Of a stretch of 64,000 nucleotides of DNA, positions 7,258-15,256 are shown in pieces; the first letter of the stretch is position 1; every line of letters begins with the position of its first letter. This DNA comes from DASUPK01 sp963819715. Its GTDB lineage: Bacteria; Actinomycetota; Thermoleophilia; Solirubrobacterales; 70-9. Both the position numbers and the translations under genes were made by a program. The stretch covers positions 1 to 64,000 of the forward strand of contig CAWFXE010000006.1 of the NCBI GenBank assembly GCA_963819715.1, read 5' to 3'. The notes below the pieces were generated by a model that worked only from the letters and a program-made list of their open reading frames with translations, made no database searches and was not told where the DNA came from.

Positions 7258-8520
7258 ATGGCTGACGTGATCTCGACGATGGGCGAGGGTTTCAAGCAGT
7301 CATTCCTAATGGCCTACGAGGTTTGGTGGGCTTTGGTCCTCGGCTTCGCGATCTCCGCGATCGTCCAAGCCTGGGTGCCGCGCGAGCGGATCGAGTCCGC
7401 GCTCTCGGGGAGCGGCTTCCGGCCGATCGCGAAGGCGACGGGCCTCGGCGCCGCCTCGTCATCCTGCTCCTACGCGGCGATCGCGATCGCGAAGACGCTC
7501 TTCCAGAAGGGCGCCTCCGCCGTCACCTCGCTCTCGTTCCAGTTCGCCTCCACCAACCTGGTCTGGGAGCTCGGGCTGGTGATCTGGATCCTGATCGGCT
7601 GGCAGTTCACGCTGGCGGAGTTCGTCGGAGGGATCGTGCTGATCGCGCTGATGGCGATCCTGCTGCGGAGGTTCGTCTCGCCCAAGCTGGAGGAGCAGGC
7701 CCGGGAGCACGCGAAGGGCGCGCAGGTGGGCCACATCCACCTCTCCTCGGAGAGCAAGGGGACCTGGAAGGAGAAGGCCACCTCGGTCGCGGCCTGGTCG
7801 GACGTCGCCCACAACTTCCGCGGCGACTGGAAGATGCTCTGGAAGGAGATCACGATCGGCTTCCTGCTCGCCGGCTTCATCGGACTGCTCGGCGACGACT
7901 TCTTCAACTTCCTCTTCATCGAGGACGCGCCGGCCGGGCTGAAGACACTCGAGAACGTGATCGCCGGGCCGATCATCGCCATGCTCAGTTTCGTCTGCTC
8001 CGTGGGCAACGCGCCCCTGGCGGCGGTGCTCTGGTCCGGCGGGATCGGCTTCGCCGGCGTGATCGCGTTCATCTTCGCCGACCTGATCGTCCTGCCAATC
8101 ATCTTCGCCTACGCGAAGTACTACGGCTGGGCCTACGCGCTGCGGATCTCGGCCCTGATGTTCGTGACGATCGTGATCTCGGCCCTGTTGATCGACCTGC
8201 TCTTCGGAGCGTTGGGGCTGATCCCCGACACGCGCCCGACCCGCGGCGACATCTTCGGCTCGATCGAGCTCGACTACAAGCTGGTCCTGAACATCCTCGG
8301 CGTCGTCATATTCGCGGCCCTCTTCTATCTGACCGTCCGCCGCGGCGCGACGGATCCCGTCTGCGGGATGAAGGTGGATCGGGCCAGGGCGGTCACGCTC
8401 GAGCACGGCGGCCGCACTTACTGCTTCTGCTCGGACCACTGCCGCTCGCAGTTCGAGGCGGATCCGGGCGGGTACACGCGGAAAGCAGATGGAAGCTTCC
8501 AGCCAAACCCAGTCTCCTGA
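7258..8520 (+). CDS. Permease with C-terminal YHS domain, predicted copper/heavy-metal exporter
   Basis: Protein of 420 aa combining an eight-to-ten-TM permease (UPF0718/SO_0444-like) with a C-terminal YHS heavy-metal domain. The permease carries cysteine/serine-rich membrane motifs GAASSSCSYAA (near residue 64) and FVCSVGNAPLA (near residue 244), arranged as two related halves. The YHS domain begins DPVCGMKVD near residue 366 and contains CFCSDHC. Control by CsoR through the adjacent operator supports copper as the substrate. The start codon is ten bases from the palindrome. The next gene overlaps its 3' end by 32 bases. Confidence 0.82.
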   Translation: MADVISTMGEGFKQSFLMAYEVWWALVLGFAISAIVQAWVPRERIESALSGSGFRPIAKATGLGAASSSCSYAAIAIAKTLFQKGASAVTSLSFQFASTNLVWELGLVIWILIGWQFTLAEFVGGIVLIALMAILLRRFVSPKLEEQAREHAKGAQVGHIHLSSESKGTWKEKATSVAAWSDVAHNFRGDWKMLWKEITIGFLLAGFIGLLGDDFFNFLFIEDAPAGLKTLENVIAGPIIAMLSFVCSVGNAPLAAVLWSGGIGFAGVIAFIFADLIVLPIIFAYAKYYGWAYALRISALMFVTIVISALLIDLLFGALGLIPDTRPTRGDIFGSIELDYKLVLNILGVVIFAALFYLTVRRGATDPVCGMKVDRARAVTLEHGGRTYCFCSDHCRSQFEADPGGYTRKADGSFQPNPVS

Positions 8521-8965
8521 CAGATCGGAGCTGAACGGGCTCGCGGTCGCGGCTACGAATCATTGTCTCACCGGCTGCGCGATCGGCGAGGTCGCCGGGA
8601 TGGCGATCGCCACAGCCTTCGGATGGGGCAACACCGCGCAGTTGGTCCTGGCGATCGGCCTCGCCTACTTCTTCGGCTTCCTGCTCACCTCGCTGCCGCT
8701 GATCCGCGCCCGGCTCGCCCCGCGCACGGTCGTCTCGACTGCGCTTGCCGCCGACACCGTGTCCATCACGATCATGGAGCTGATCGACAACCTCACCGTG
8801 ATCCTGATCCCGAGCGCTCTCGGTGCGGGCCTCGGCGACCCGCTCTTCTACGGCAGCATCGCCGCCGGGTTCGCGATCGCCTATCCGTTCGCATTCCTCG
8901 CCAACCGCTACCTGATCGCCCGCGGCCGCGGCCACGCGGTGATGCACCAGCACCATGCCCACTGA
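8489..8965 (+). CDS. DUF4396 membrane protein with His-rich tail
   Basis: Protein of 158 aa with four predicted transmembrane segments. HCLTGCAIGEVAGMAIA and AADTVSITIMELIDN are the signatures of the DUF4396 family, which is frequently linked to copper genes. The paired His/Cys at the first helix and the C-terminal HAVMHQHHAH suggest metal contact. It overlaps the permease gene by 32 bases and is followed by a methyltransferase with an 11-base overlap, so the three genes form one CsoR-controlled transcription unit. Molecular role not established. Confidence 0.75.
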   Translation: MEASSQTQSPDRSELNGLAVAATNHCLTGCAIGEVAGMAIATAFGWGNTAQLVLAIGLAYFFGFLLTSLPLIRARLAPRTVVSTALAADTVSITIMELIDNLTVILIPSALGAGLGDPLFYGSIAAGFAIAYPFAFLANRYLIARGRGHAVMHQHHAH

Positions 8966-9614
8966 GTCGCGCGGATACCTGCCGGCGCTGCGCTTCCCCG
9001 CACTAACGCGGATTTACGACCCCGTCGTCGCGCTGACCACCAGGGAGGGACGCTTCAAGGAGCTGCTCGTGGAGCAGGTCGCACCGGCGCCGGGCCAGCG
9101 CATCCTCGACCTCGGCTGCGGCACGGGCACGCTCGCGATCCAGGTGAAGCTCCGCGAGCCCGGCGCGGAGATGGTCGGCCTGGACGCGGATCCCGAGATG
9201 CTCGGCCGGGCCGGCGAGAAGGCGGAGCGGGCGGGCGTCGAGCTGATCCTGACCGAGGGCTTCTCCAACGAGCTGCCCTTCGAGGACGCCGGCTTCGACC
9301 GGGTCCTCTCGACGCTCTTCTTCCACCACCTCGATCCGGAGCCGAAGCGCCAGACGGCGCGGGAGATCGCCCGGGTCCTGCGGAAGGGAGGCGAGTTGCA
9401 CGTCGCCGACTGGGGCCGTCCGTCCGATCCCGTCATGAGGGCGGCGTTTCTCGGCATCCGCGCCCTCGACGGCTTCTCCAACACTGCCGACAACTACCGG
9501 GGCGCGCTGCCGGCGATCTTCGAGGCGGCCGGGCTCGAGGAGGCGTCGGAAACCGACCGGCTGCGCACCGCCTTGGGGACCCTCGCGCTCTATCGCGCCC
9601 GGCGCCCCGCCTGA
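8955..9614 (+). CDS. Class I SAM-dependent methyltransferase
   Basis: Cytosolic methyltransferase of 219 aa with the complete SAM-binding signature: ILDLGCGTGTLAIQ (motif I), MVGLDADPEML (acidic motif II), and LPFEDAGFDRVLSTLFFHHL. It starts inside the end of the DUF4396 gene, so it is translationally coupled to the copper-efflux operon. Similar methyltransferases are common beside heavy-metal transporters, where they may methylate a metal(loid) or a small metabolite; the substrate here is unknown. Confidence 0.8.
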   Translation: MPTESRGYLPALRFPALTRIYDPVVALTTREGRFKELLVEQVAPAPGQRILDLGCGTGTLAIQVKLREPGAEMVGLDADPEMLGRAGEKAERAGVELILTEGFSNELPFEDAGFDRVLSTLFFHHLDPEPKRQTAREIARVLRKGGELHVADWGRPSDPVMRAAFLGIRALDGFSNTADNYRGALPAIFEAAGLEEASETDRLRTALGTLALYRARRPA

Positions 9615-9702
9615 CGCCGTGCGTGGCTCAGTGTTCTCCACCGAGTCAGGATCGGCGGGCGGCCCCGATCCCCCCTGGCACGCCCGAGCCTAGCCTTGGT
9701 GC

Positions 9703-9840
9703 ATGCACAGCATGGACACCGGCTGGTGGATCGTGATGATGACGACGATGGCCATCGCCTGGACCGCGTTGATCGTCGGTGTGGTCGTTCTGATCCGATG
9801 GGTGGATCACAATCAGCACGATCGCGGCCAGCATCCCTGA
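9703..9840 (+). CDS. Small single-pass membrane protein (45 aa)
   Basis: A 45-codon gene encoding MHSMDTGWWIVMMTTMAIA followed by a long hydrophobic helix and a basic/His-rich cytosolic tail (RWVDHNQHDRGQH). The composition resembles the N-terminal membrane helix of short SHOCT-type proteins, but no SHOCT domain follows. It is on the same strand as, and 88 bases after, the methyltransferase gene, and is followed by a strong terminator hairpin. It may be the last gene of the metal-efflux unit. No function can be assigned. Confidence 0.5.
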   Translation: MHSMDTGWWIVMMTTMAIAWTALIVGVVVLIRWVDHNQHDRGQHP

Positions 9841-9897
9841 GCCGAACAACCCCCTTTAGGGATCCCCCGGTTGGGGCCGTCCCCGAGCAAGCAAAAC

Positions 9898-9951
9898 GGC
9901 GCCCCCGAGCGCCGGGCCCGAACCGGGACGGGCCCGGCGCTCCGAGGCGCC
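9898..9951. terminator. Long two-part hairpin between convergent genes
   Basis: A 12-bp inner stem (GCGCCGGGCCCG, 9909-9920, pairing with 9929-9940) and an outer GGCGCC/GGCGCC pair (9898-9903 with 9946-9951) form an extended hairpin. It lies between the small membrane gene (plus) and the DUF4389 gene (minus), the position of a bidirectional terminator. There is no clear U-tract. Confidence 0.6.
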
Positions 9952-9987
9952 GCTACAAGCGGTTACCCGCCCCCCCTTCATTCTTAC

Positions 9988-10611
9988 CTACTCCAACGAG
10001 AAGGGCGGGTACTTGTCGGTGACCAGGATGAACATGTAGGCGATGACCCTGTTGTGCCAGCGGCCGACTCCGACCACGAAGTCGAACAGGGACTTCGGGT
10101 AGCGCCCGGTGAACAGAATCGCGAACCAGGAGATGAATACGCAGAAGATGGCCGCGATGTAGAGGAAGAACAACACGAAGTAGTGCGGGATCGCCAGGAA
10201 CCATTTCACCAGTGGCATGCCCCGCGCCAAATCGGTCTCGGCGTTCGGATATTCGATCTCCAGATGCAGCGACTGCTGCTCGTCGGTCGACGGGTATTCG
10301 TCATTGAGCAGTACGAAGTAGATGCCGACCCGGTTCGCGAAGCGCAGGAGCTCTCGGTTCCAGTCGAACCACCAGCGCGGGTACTTCTTGCGAAACAGGA
10401 TCATCAGCAACGGCGCCGCCACCAGCAAACCGCCCGCGAATGCAAACGTCGTGCCGCTGTTGCCGCTGTAGCTGCTGTAGGACCCGCCGGAAACCGTCTC
10501 CAGCACGATCGCGATCGGAATGATCGCGAAGAACCGGATGAAGGTGCTCAGCCGGTTGAGCTGGCGGTCCGGGTAGTCCACGTCATAGGTCAGGGGATAC
10601 TTTTCATCCAT
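9988..10611 (-). CDS. DUF4389 domain membrane protein
   Basis: Protein of 207 aa with three to four transmembrane helices. FTGRYPKSLFDFVVGVGRWHNRVIAYMFILVTDKYPPF is represented here by the family signature pieces RYPKSLFDFVVG and LVTDKYPPF, characteristic of DUF4389. A serine/tyrosine/glycine-rich external loop (GGSYSSYSGNSG) follows the first helix. The gene is divergent from phzF. DUF4389 proteins are common in Actinobacteria and have no established function. Confidence 0.8.
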   Translation of the reverse strand: MDEKYPLTYDVDYPDRQLNRLSTFIRFFAIIPIAIVLETVSGGSYSSYSGNSGTTFAFAGGLLVAAPLLMILFRKKYPRWWFDWNRELLRFANRVGIYFVLLNDEYPSTDEQQSLHLEIEYPNAETDLARGMPLVKWFLAIPHYFVLFFLYIAAIFCVFISWFAILFTGRYPKSLFDFVVGVGRWHNRVIAYMFILVTDKYPPFSLE

Positions 10612-10697
10612 ATCTGTCTCCCTTGTCGGGTTGATGCTCCCGCGGAAAACGTACGCCTGCCATCGGACCGCGCCGCACGATCGCCATCATCTGAGGC

Positions 10698-11552
10698 ATG
10701 ACCCACAGGATCACCTGGCTGGACGTCTTCACCGAGCGGGCGCTGGAGGGCAACGGCCTGGCCGTGGTCGATGCCGCGGACGGGGTGAGCGAGGAGACCA
10801 TGCTCGCCCTGGCGCAGGAAATGGGCCTCTCGGAGACCACCTTCGTGCAGTCGGCCGGCGCCGATGAGGCCGATTACCGCAACCGGATCTGGGACCCGCA
10901 CGAGGAGCTTCCGTTCGCCGGGCATCCTTCGCTCGGCACGGCGGTGGCGGTGGCGCGCTGGCGCGGGCTCGATCAGGCGAGCTTCGTCCAGGAAACCCTG
11001 GCGGGACTCCAGCCGATCGACGTCGACAAGCGGAATGGGAGCTGGCGGGCGTCGATGCTGCAGAACGAGCCGGAGTTCGCCGAGGAGCTGGAGCGCGAGG
11101 CGGTGATGACCGCCGTCGGCCTGCGCGCCGAGGACGCGCATCCGGAGCTGCCTCCTCAGATCGTGTCGACGGGCATGCGGCATGTGATGGCCCCCGTTGC
11201 CGAGCACGAGGCCCTTGCCCGCGCGCTGCCCGACTACTCGACGATCTACGAGCTCTCGGAGCCCCACGGCTCGATGGTGATCTACCTCGTCTGGCTCGAA
11301 GCGGACGGGAAGACGGTCCGCGCGCGCTCCTTCACTCGCACGACCGAGATGGGCGAGGACCCGGCGACGGGATCAGCGGCCGGGCCGCTGGGCGCCTATC
11401 TGCATGAGCGGCTCGGTGCCGAGCGGCTGTCGATCCGCCAGGGGGAGGAGATGGGGCGGCCGAGCGTGCTCGAGGTCGAGATGGAGGACGGCCGCCCGCG
11501 GGTCTCCGGCGGCGTCGTCCCCGTGATCGACGGAGAGGTCAGCCTGTCGTAG
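10698..11552 (+). CDS. PhzF-family isomerase/epimerase-like protein
   Basis: Protein of 284 aa with the two-lobed PhzF/diaminopimelate-epimerase-like fold. Signatures are LDVFTERALEGNGLAVV at the N-terminus, ELPFAGHPSLGTA, and GEDPATGSAAGPLGAYL in the second lobe. The catalytic glutamate expected near residue 45 is present in LSETTFV. PhzF itself isomerises trans-2,3-dihydro-3-hydroxyanthranilate, but most actinobacterial relatives lie outside phenazine clusters, and no other phenazine gene is seen here. Its 3' end overlaps the convergent merR-type gene by 14 bases. Confidence 0.82.
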   Translation: MTHRITWLDVFTERALEGNGLAVVDAADGVSEETMLALAQEMGLSETTFVQSAGADEADYRNRIWDPHEELPFAGHPSLGTAVAVARWRGLDQASFVQETLAGLQPIDVDKRNGSWRASMLQNEPEFAEELEREAVMTAVGLRAEDAHPELPPQIVSTGMRHVMAPVAEHEALARALPDYSTIYELSEPHGSMVIYLVWLEADGKTVRARSFTRTTEMGEDPATGSAAGPLGAYLHERLGAERLSIRQGEEMGRPSVLEVEMEDGRPRVSGGVVPVIDGEVSLS

Positions 11553-12003
11553 CGCGGCCGCGCTTGCGGGCGAGGGCGCGAAGCCTGTCTCGGACCCGGC
11601 GGCGCTTCGTCTCCAGCTCGCGGCGCAGCGCGTCGATCTCGTCGCGTCGGCGCCGGACGAGCTCCAGCTGGCTCTCGATGTGCCCGAGCGACTGCTCGAG
11701 GACCTCGCGCTGGCGAACCGGGTCCTCGATCCCCTCCTGCCACTCCCGCCGCAGCGCCGCCCGGGCGGTCTCGGCGGCGGCCAGCTCTCCCAGCTCCTCC
11801 AGCGAGACGCCGAGCAGCTCTCGGAGCCGAAGCAGCTCTCGCAGGCGCTCGAGATCCTCCTCGCCGTAGGTCCGGTGCGCGCCCGGTTCGCGCGCATGCT
11901 CGGATGGGAGCAGCCCGATCTCCTCGTAGTAGCGGACCGTCCTCGGGGTGGTCCCCGTGAGCTTCGCCATGTCGCCGATCCGCAGGCGCCGCTGTTCGCT
12001 CAT
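11539..12003 (-). CDS. MerR family transcriptional regulator
   Basis: Protein of 154 aa: an N-terminal MerR winged-helix DNA-binding domain (RIGDMAKLTGTTPRTVRYYEE, with AHRTYGEEDLERL) and a long arginine/glutamate-rich coiled coil as the dimerisation and effector region. No cysteine metal-binding motif is present, so it belongs to the drug/organic-effector branch. The start ATG overlaps the stop of the upstream MFS gene (ATGA), so the two are translated together. It probably controls that transporter through the palindrome at 13474-13489. Confidence 0.82.
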   Translation of the reverse strand: MSEQRRLRIGDMAKLTGTTPRTVRYYEEIGLLPSEHAREPGAHRTYGEEDLERLRELLRLRELLGVSLEELGELAAAETARAALRREWQEGIEDPVRQREVLEQSLGHIESQLELVRRRRDEIDALRRELETKRRRVRDRLRALARKRGRATTG

Positions 12004-13484
12004 GCCGCGATCCGATCGGTGGCCGGGAGCGCGTCGGCGACCGGGTTCTTGACGTGGCGCGGCCGCAGCAGCGAGACGCCCGCGCCGACGAGCGAGGTGG
12101 CCGCCAGGACCCAGAGGGCGGTGTGCATGTTCGAGATGAATGCCTCGAGCTCTTGGGCCGGCAGGCCGGAGGCGAGGCCGGAGAAGATCTTGAACAGGAC
12201 CTCCTTCGGCACGCCCGACGTGACGACCGCGATCACGAAGGCGATCGAGAGCACAGCGCCGGTGTTCTGAAGCATCATCCGGGCACCGGCGGCGATCCCG
12301 CGACGATTCGGCGGAACGGTGCCCATCATCGCCGCCGTGTTGGGCGAGTTGAACATCCCGGAGCCGATGCCGACCAGCCCGAGCCAGAGTGCCGTCTCCC
12401 AGTAGGGGCTGCTCTGCTCCAGCGTCGTCATCCCCGCCAGTGCGAAGGCCGAGACCAGCATGCCGAGCGCAGCGAGCGTGCGGGAGCCGCGGCGGTCGGC
12501 CCAGATCCCCGCCAGTGGGGAGGCGATGAGCATGCCGATCGCCATCGGCGAGAGCTTGATGCCGGCCGTGATCGGGTCGTCCCCCTGGACCCCCTGGAAG
12601 TAGAAGACGAAGATGAAGAGCAGGGCGAAGCGGGACAGGCCGTTGATGAAGGCGGCGCCCGTGGCGGCGGCGAACAGCCGGTTCTTGAAGATGCTCAGGT
12701 CGAGCATCGGAGCGGTGGCCCGGCTCTCGATCAGGACGAAGGCGGGCAGAAGCACCACCGCGACGGCCAGCGAGACGATCACGATCGGCTCGTTCCAGCC
12801 CGAGAGTCCGCCTTTGGAGACGCCGTAGACCAGACCGGTGAGGCCGGTCAGGAAGACGGTGGTGCCGAGGAGGTCGAGGCCCCGCTGCGTGTCCTGCTTG
12901 GCGAGCTCGTGAAGAACCAGCCCGCCCCAGACGGCCCCGGCGATCCCGAGTGGGATGTTGAACCAGAAGACCCAGTGCCAGGAGATCGAGACGAGCGCGC
13001 CGCCCAGCACTGGTCCGATCACCAGCCCGACGGCGGCGACCATGGTGTTTGTGCCCATCGCCAGCCCGAGCTGCTCCTTGGGAAAGGCGTCGGTGACGAG
13101 CGCGGCGGCGTTGGCGAACAGGAACGCGGCGCCGACTCCTTGGAAGATTCGCCAGAGAATCAACTCGGTGCCGCTGCCGGAGAACCCGGCGCCAAGGGAG
13201 GCGAGGGTGAAGAGCACGAAGCCGCCGACGTAGGCCTGCTTTCGGCCGAACAGGTCGGAGAGGCGGCCGGCCGTCAGGACCAGGACGGTCGAGCTGATCA
13301 TGTAGGCGAGGATCACCCAGACGAGCTGGAGCAGGCTCGTGCCGAGGGATCGCTCCAGGTCGGGGAGGGCGATGATCAGCGTCCCGGAGTTGATCGTCGC
13401 CAGCAGCATGCCGAGACTCGTGCAGCTCAGGGCCCACCACTTGTAGTGGTGGTGATCGGCATGGACTCCAATTCTTACGTTCAC
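12000..13484 (-). CDS. MFS drug:proton antiporter, DHA2 (14-TM) type
   Basis: Major facilitator transporter of about 494 aa with 14 predicted helices, typical of DHA2 multidrug exporters. Visible motifs are GRLSDLFGRKQAYVGG (motif A, loop 2-3) and LGLAMGTNTMVAAVGLVIGPVLGG (motif C region, helix 5). The GTG at 13484 is the only plausible start close to the first helix; it lies inside a palindrome and about ten bases after TAATAT, which implies a leaderless transcript. Cotranscribed with the MerR gene downstream. Substrate unknown. Confidence 0.8.
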   Translation of the reverse strand: MNVRIGVHADHHHYKWWALSCTSLGMLLATINSGTLIIALPDLERSLGTSLLQLVWVILAYMISSTVLVLTAGRLSDLFGRKQAYVGGFVLFTLASLGAGFSGSGTELILWRIFQGVGAAFLFANAAALVTDAFPKEQLGLAMGTNTMVAAVGLVIGPVLGGALVSISWHWVFWFNIPLGIAGAVWGGLVLHELAKQDTQRGLDLLGTTVFLTGLTGLVYGVSKGGLSGWNEPIVIVSLAVAVVLLPAFVLIESRATAPMLDLSIFKNRLFAAATGAAFINGLSRFALLFIFVFYFQGVQGDDPITAGIKLSPMAIGMLIASPLAGIWADRRGSRTLAALGMLVSAFALAGMTTLEQSSPYWETALWLGLVGIGSGMFNSPNTAAMMGTVPPNRRGIAAGARMMLQNTGAVLSIAFVIAVVTSGVPKEVLFKIFSGLASGLPAQELEAFISNMHTALWVLAATSLVGAGVSLLRPRHVKNPVADALPATDRIAA

Positions 13485-13489
13485 GTAAG
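13474..13489. promoter_or_regulatory. Palindrome in overlapping divergent promoters (MFS / CopD-like)
   Basis: CTTACGTTCACGTAAG has two perfect 7-base arms. It abuts the AT-rich ATTAATATTA (13491-13500), which reads as a TAATAT -10 element on both strands. The GTG starts of both flanking genes (13484 minus, 13506 plus) are about ten bases from their -10 elements, so both transcripts look leaderless and both promoters would be blocked or distorted by a regulator here, probably the linked MerR protein. Confidence 0.6.
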
Positions 13490-13505
13490 GATTAATATTA
13501 GCGCC

Positions 13506-13889
13506 GTGGATTCGACTCTCTGGCAGGCCGTCCTCTTCCTGCACCTGGTCGCGATGGCCTTCTTCCTCGGTGGCCAGCTGCTGCTCGCCGCGGCAGTGGT
13601 CCCCGCCCTGCGTGGCGAAGAGAACCGCGAACAGCTCCGGGCGGTCGCGCGCCGGTTCGGCTGGGGATCGCTGGTCGCACTGGGCGTCCTGATCGCCACC
13701 GGGGCCGCCATGGCGAGCCACCTCGACCTGTGGAGCGACGGCACCCTGCACGTGAAGCTGACGCTGGTCGCTGTGGCGCTGGTCCTGGTCGGCGTGCACC
13801 TGCGCTACCCGCGGGCCCACGTGCTGCAGGCGGCGGTCTTCCTCGTCACCCTCGCGATCGTCTGGGAGGCCGTACGGTTGTCGTCCTGA
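13506..13889 (+). CDS. Small four-helix membrane protein (CopD/DUF2269-like)
   Basis: Protein of 127 aa with four hydrophobic helices. LHLVAMAFFLGGQLLLAAAVVP and the VKLTLVAVALVLVGVH segment resemble CopD/DUF2269-type membrane proteins. The GTG at 13506 is preferred because it lies about ten bases after a TAATAT -10 element; an ATG at 13461 in frame would place the start beyond the palindrome. The stop overlaps the next ATG (TGATG), so it is coupled to the aminotransferase gene. Function unknown; a heme or copper role is only a family-level possibility. Confidence 0.6.
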   Translation: MDSTLWQAVLFLHLVAMAFFLGGQLLLAAAVVPALRGEENREQLRAVARRFGWGSLVALGVLIATGAAMASHLDLWSDGTLHVKLTLVAVALVLVGVHLRYPRAHVLQAAVFLVTLAIVWEAVRLSS

Positions 13890-15238
13890 TGGACCGCGAC
13901 AGGCTCAGCCCCCGGATCCAGGCGGAGCGGCAGCGATTCGCCGAGCTGCACCCCCAGTCCCGCGAGCTCTTCGAGGAGGCACGGCGAAACCTGCTCGAGG
14001 GAGTCCCGATGAGCTGGATGTCGCGTTGGCGGGGCGGCTATCCGATTTTCGCGACAGAAGCCGCGGGAGCATCGATCACCGATGTGGACGGGATCACGTA
14101 CGTCGACCTCTGCCTCGGCGACACGGGCGCGATGGCGGGCCACGCGCCGGCGGCGACGGCCGAGGCGGTCGCCGAGCGCTACGCAAAGGGGGCCACCCTG
14201 ATGCTCCCGACCGGGGATTCGATCTGGGCCGCCGGGGAGCTCGCCCGCCGCTTTGGCCTGCCCAAGTGGCAGCTGACGCTCTCGGCGACCGACGCAAACC
14301 GCTTCGCGATCCGGATCGCGCGTCAGATCACCGGCCGGCGGCGCATTCTGGTCTTCAGCTACTGCTACCACGGCACCGTCGACGAGACCTTCATCGTCGT
14401 CGGCCCGGACGGCCGTCCGGTCTCGAGGGAGGGCAACGTCGGCCCGCCGGTTGATCCGACCGAGACCAGCGCGGTGGCGGAATTCAACGACGTCGATGCG
14501 CTCGAGCGGGTCCTGCGGGAGGAGGAGATCGCCTGCGTGATGACCGAGCCGGCGCTGACCAACATCGGAATCGTCCTGCCGGAGCCGGGGTTCCACGATG
14601 CGCTACGGGCGCTCACCACGGACACCGGGACGCTGCTCCTGATCGACGAGACCCACACGTTCAGCGCCGGGCCCGGCGGCTACACGGCTGCCCACGGCCT
14701 GATGCCGGACCTGTTCACCATCGGCAAGGCGATCGCGGGCGGAGTCCCGGCCGGGGCGTTCGGCATGAGCGAGGAGGTCGCGGAGCGTGTGGGCGGGCAG
14801 CTCGACGCCGACTACGAGGACACCGGTGGCGTCGGCGGCACCCTGGCGGGCAACGCGCTGTCAACCGCCGCGATCCGCGCCACCCTCGACCGGGTTCTGA
14901 CACCGGCGGCGTTCGAGCGGATGATCGAGCTGGCCGGGCGCTTCACCGAGGGGGTCCAGAGCGTGATCGATGCCCACGACCTGCCCTGGCACGTCGTCCA
15001 GCTCGGCGCCCGGGCCGAATACGGCTTCCTGCCGGAGCCGCCGACGAGCGGAGGGCAGGCGGCGGCCGGCTCCGATCCGGCGCTCGAGGAGTACCTCCAT
15101 CTCTTCCTGCTGAACCGCGGAGTGCTGATAACGCCGTTCCACAACATGGCGCTGATGTCCCCGGCGACCGAGGCGGCGGACGTCGATCGGCACACCGATG
15201 CGTTCGCGGAGGCCTGCGAATCGCTCGTAGCGGGCTGA
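13889..15238 (+). CDS. Class III PLP-dependent aminotransferase (GSA-aminomutase-like)
   Basis: Fold-type I PLP enzyme of 449 aa. LLIDETHTFSAGPGGY holds the aspartate that contacts the pyridine nitrogen, and FTIGKAIAGGVPAGAFG the Schiff-base lysine. The closest remembered relatives are annotated glutamate-1-semialdehyde 2,1-aminomutase or class III transaminases. Its linkage to a flavin amine oxidase and an MBL hydrolase suggests amine or amino-acid catabolism rather than tetrapyrrole synthesis. Start at 13889 overlaps the upstream stop (TGATG). Confidence 0.82.
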   Translation: MDRDRLSPRIQAERQRFAELHPQSRELFEEARRNLLEGVPMSWMSRWRGGYPIFATEAAGASITDVDGITYVDLCLGDTGAMAGHAPAATAEAVAERYAKGATLMLPTGDSIWAAGELARRFGLPKWQLTLSATDANRFAIRIARQITGRRRILVFSYCYHGTVDETFIVVGPDGRPVSREGNVGPPVDPTETSAVAEFNDVDALERVLREEEIACVMTEPALTNIGIVLPEPGFHDALRALTTDTGTLLLIDETHTFSAGPGGYTAAHGLMPDLFTIGKAIAGGVPAGAFGMSEEVAERVGGQLDADYEDTGGVGGTLAGNALSTAAIRATLDRVLTPAAFERMIELAGRFTEGVQSVIDAHDLPWHVVQLGARAEYGFLPEPPTSGGQAAAGSDPALEEYLHLFLLNRGVLITPFHNMALMSPATEAADVDRHTDAFAEACESLVAG

Positions 15239-15256
15239 CGCGGGATACTCCAGGCA

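Noticed and set aside
10698..11552. Phenazine biosynthesis locus
   Set aside because: Only a PhzF-family protein is present; no PhzA/B/C/D/E/G homologue is nearby, and most PhzF relatives act outside phenazine synthesis.
12054..13889. Long plus-strand frame across the MFS gene
   Set aside because: Most of it is the shadow of the MFS transporter; only the last 127 codons (13506-13889) encode a plausible membrane protein, and these are annotated separately.
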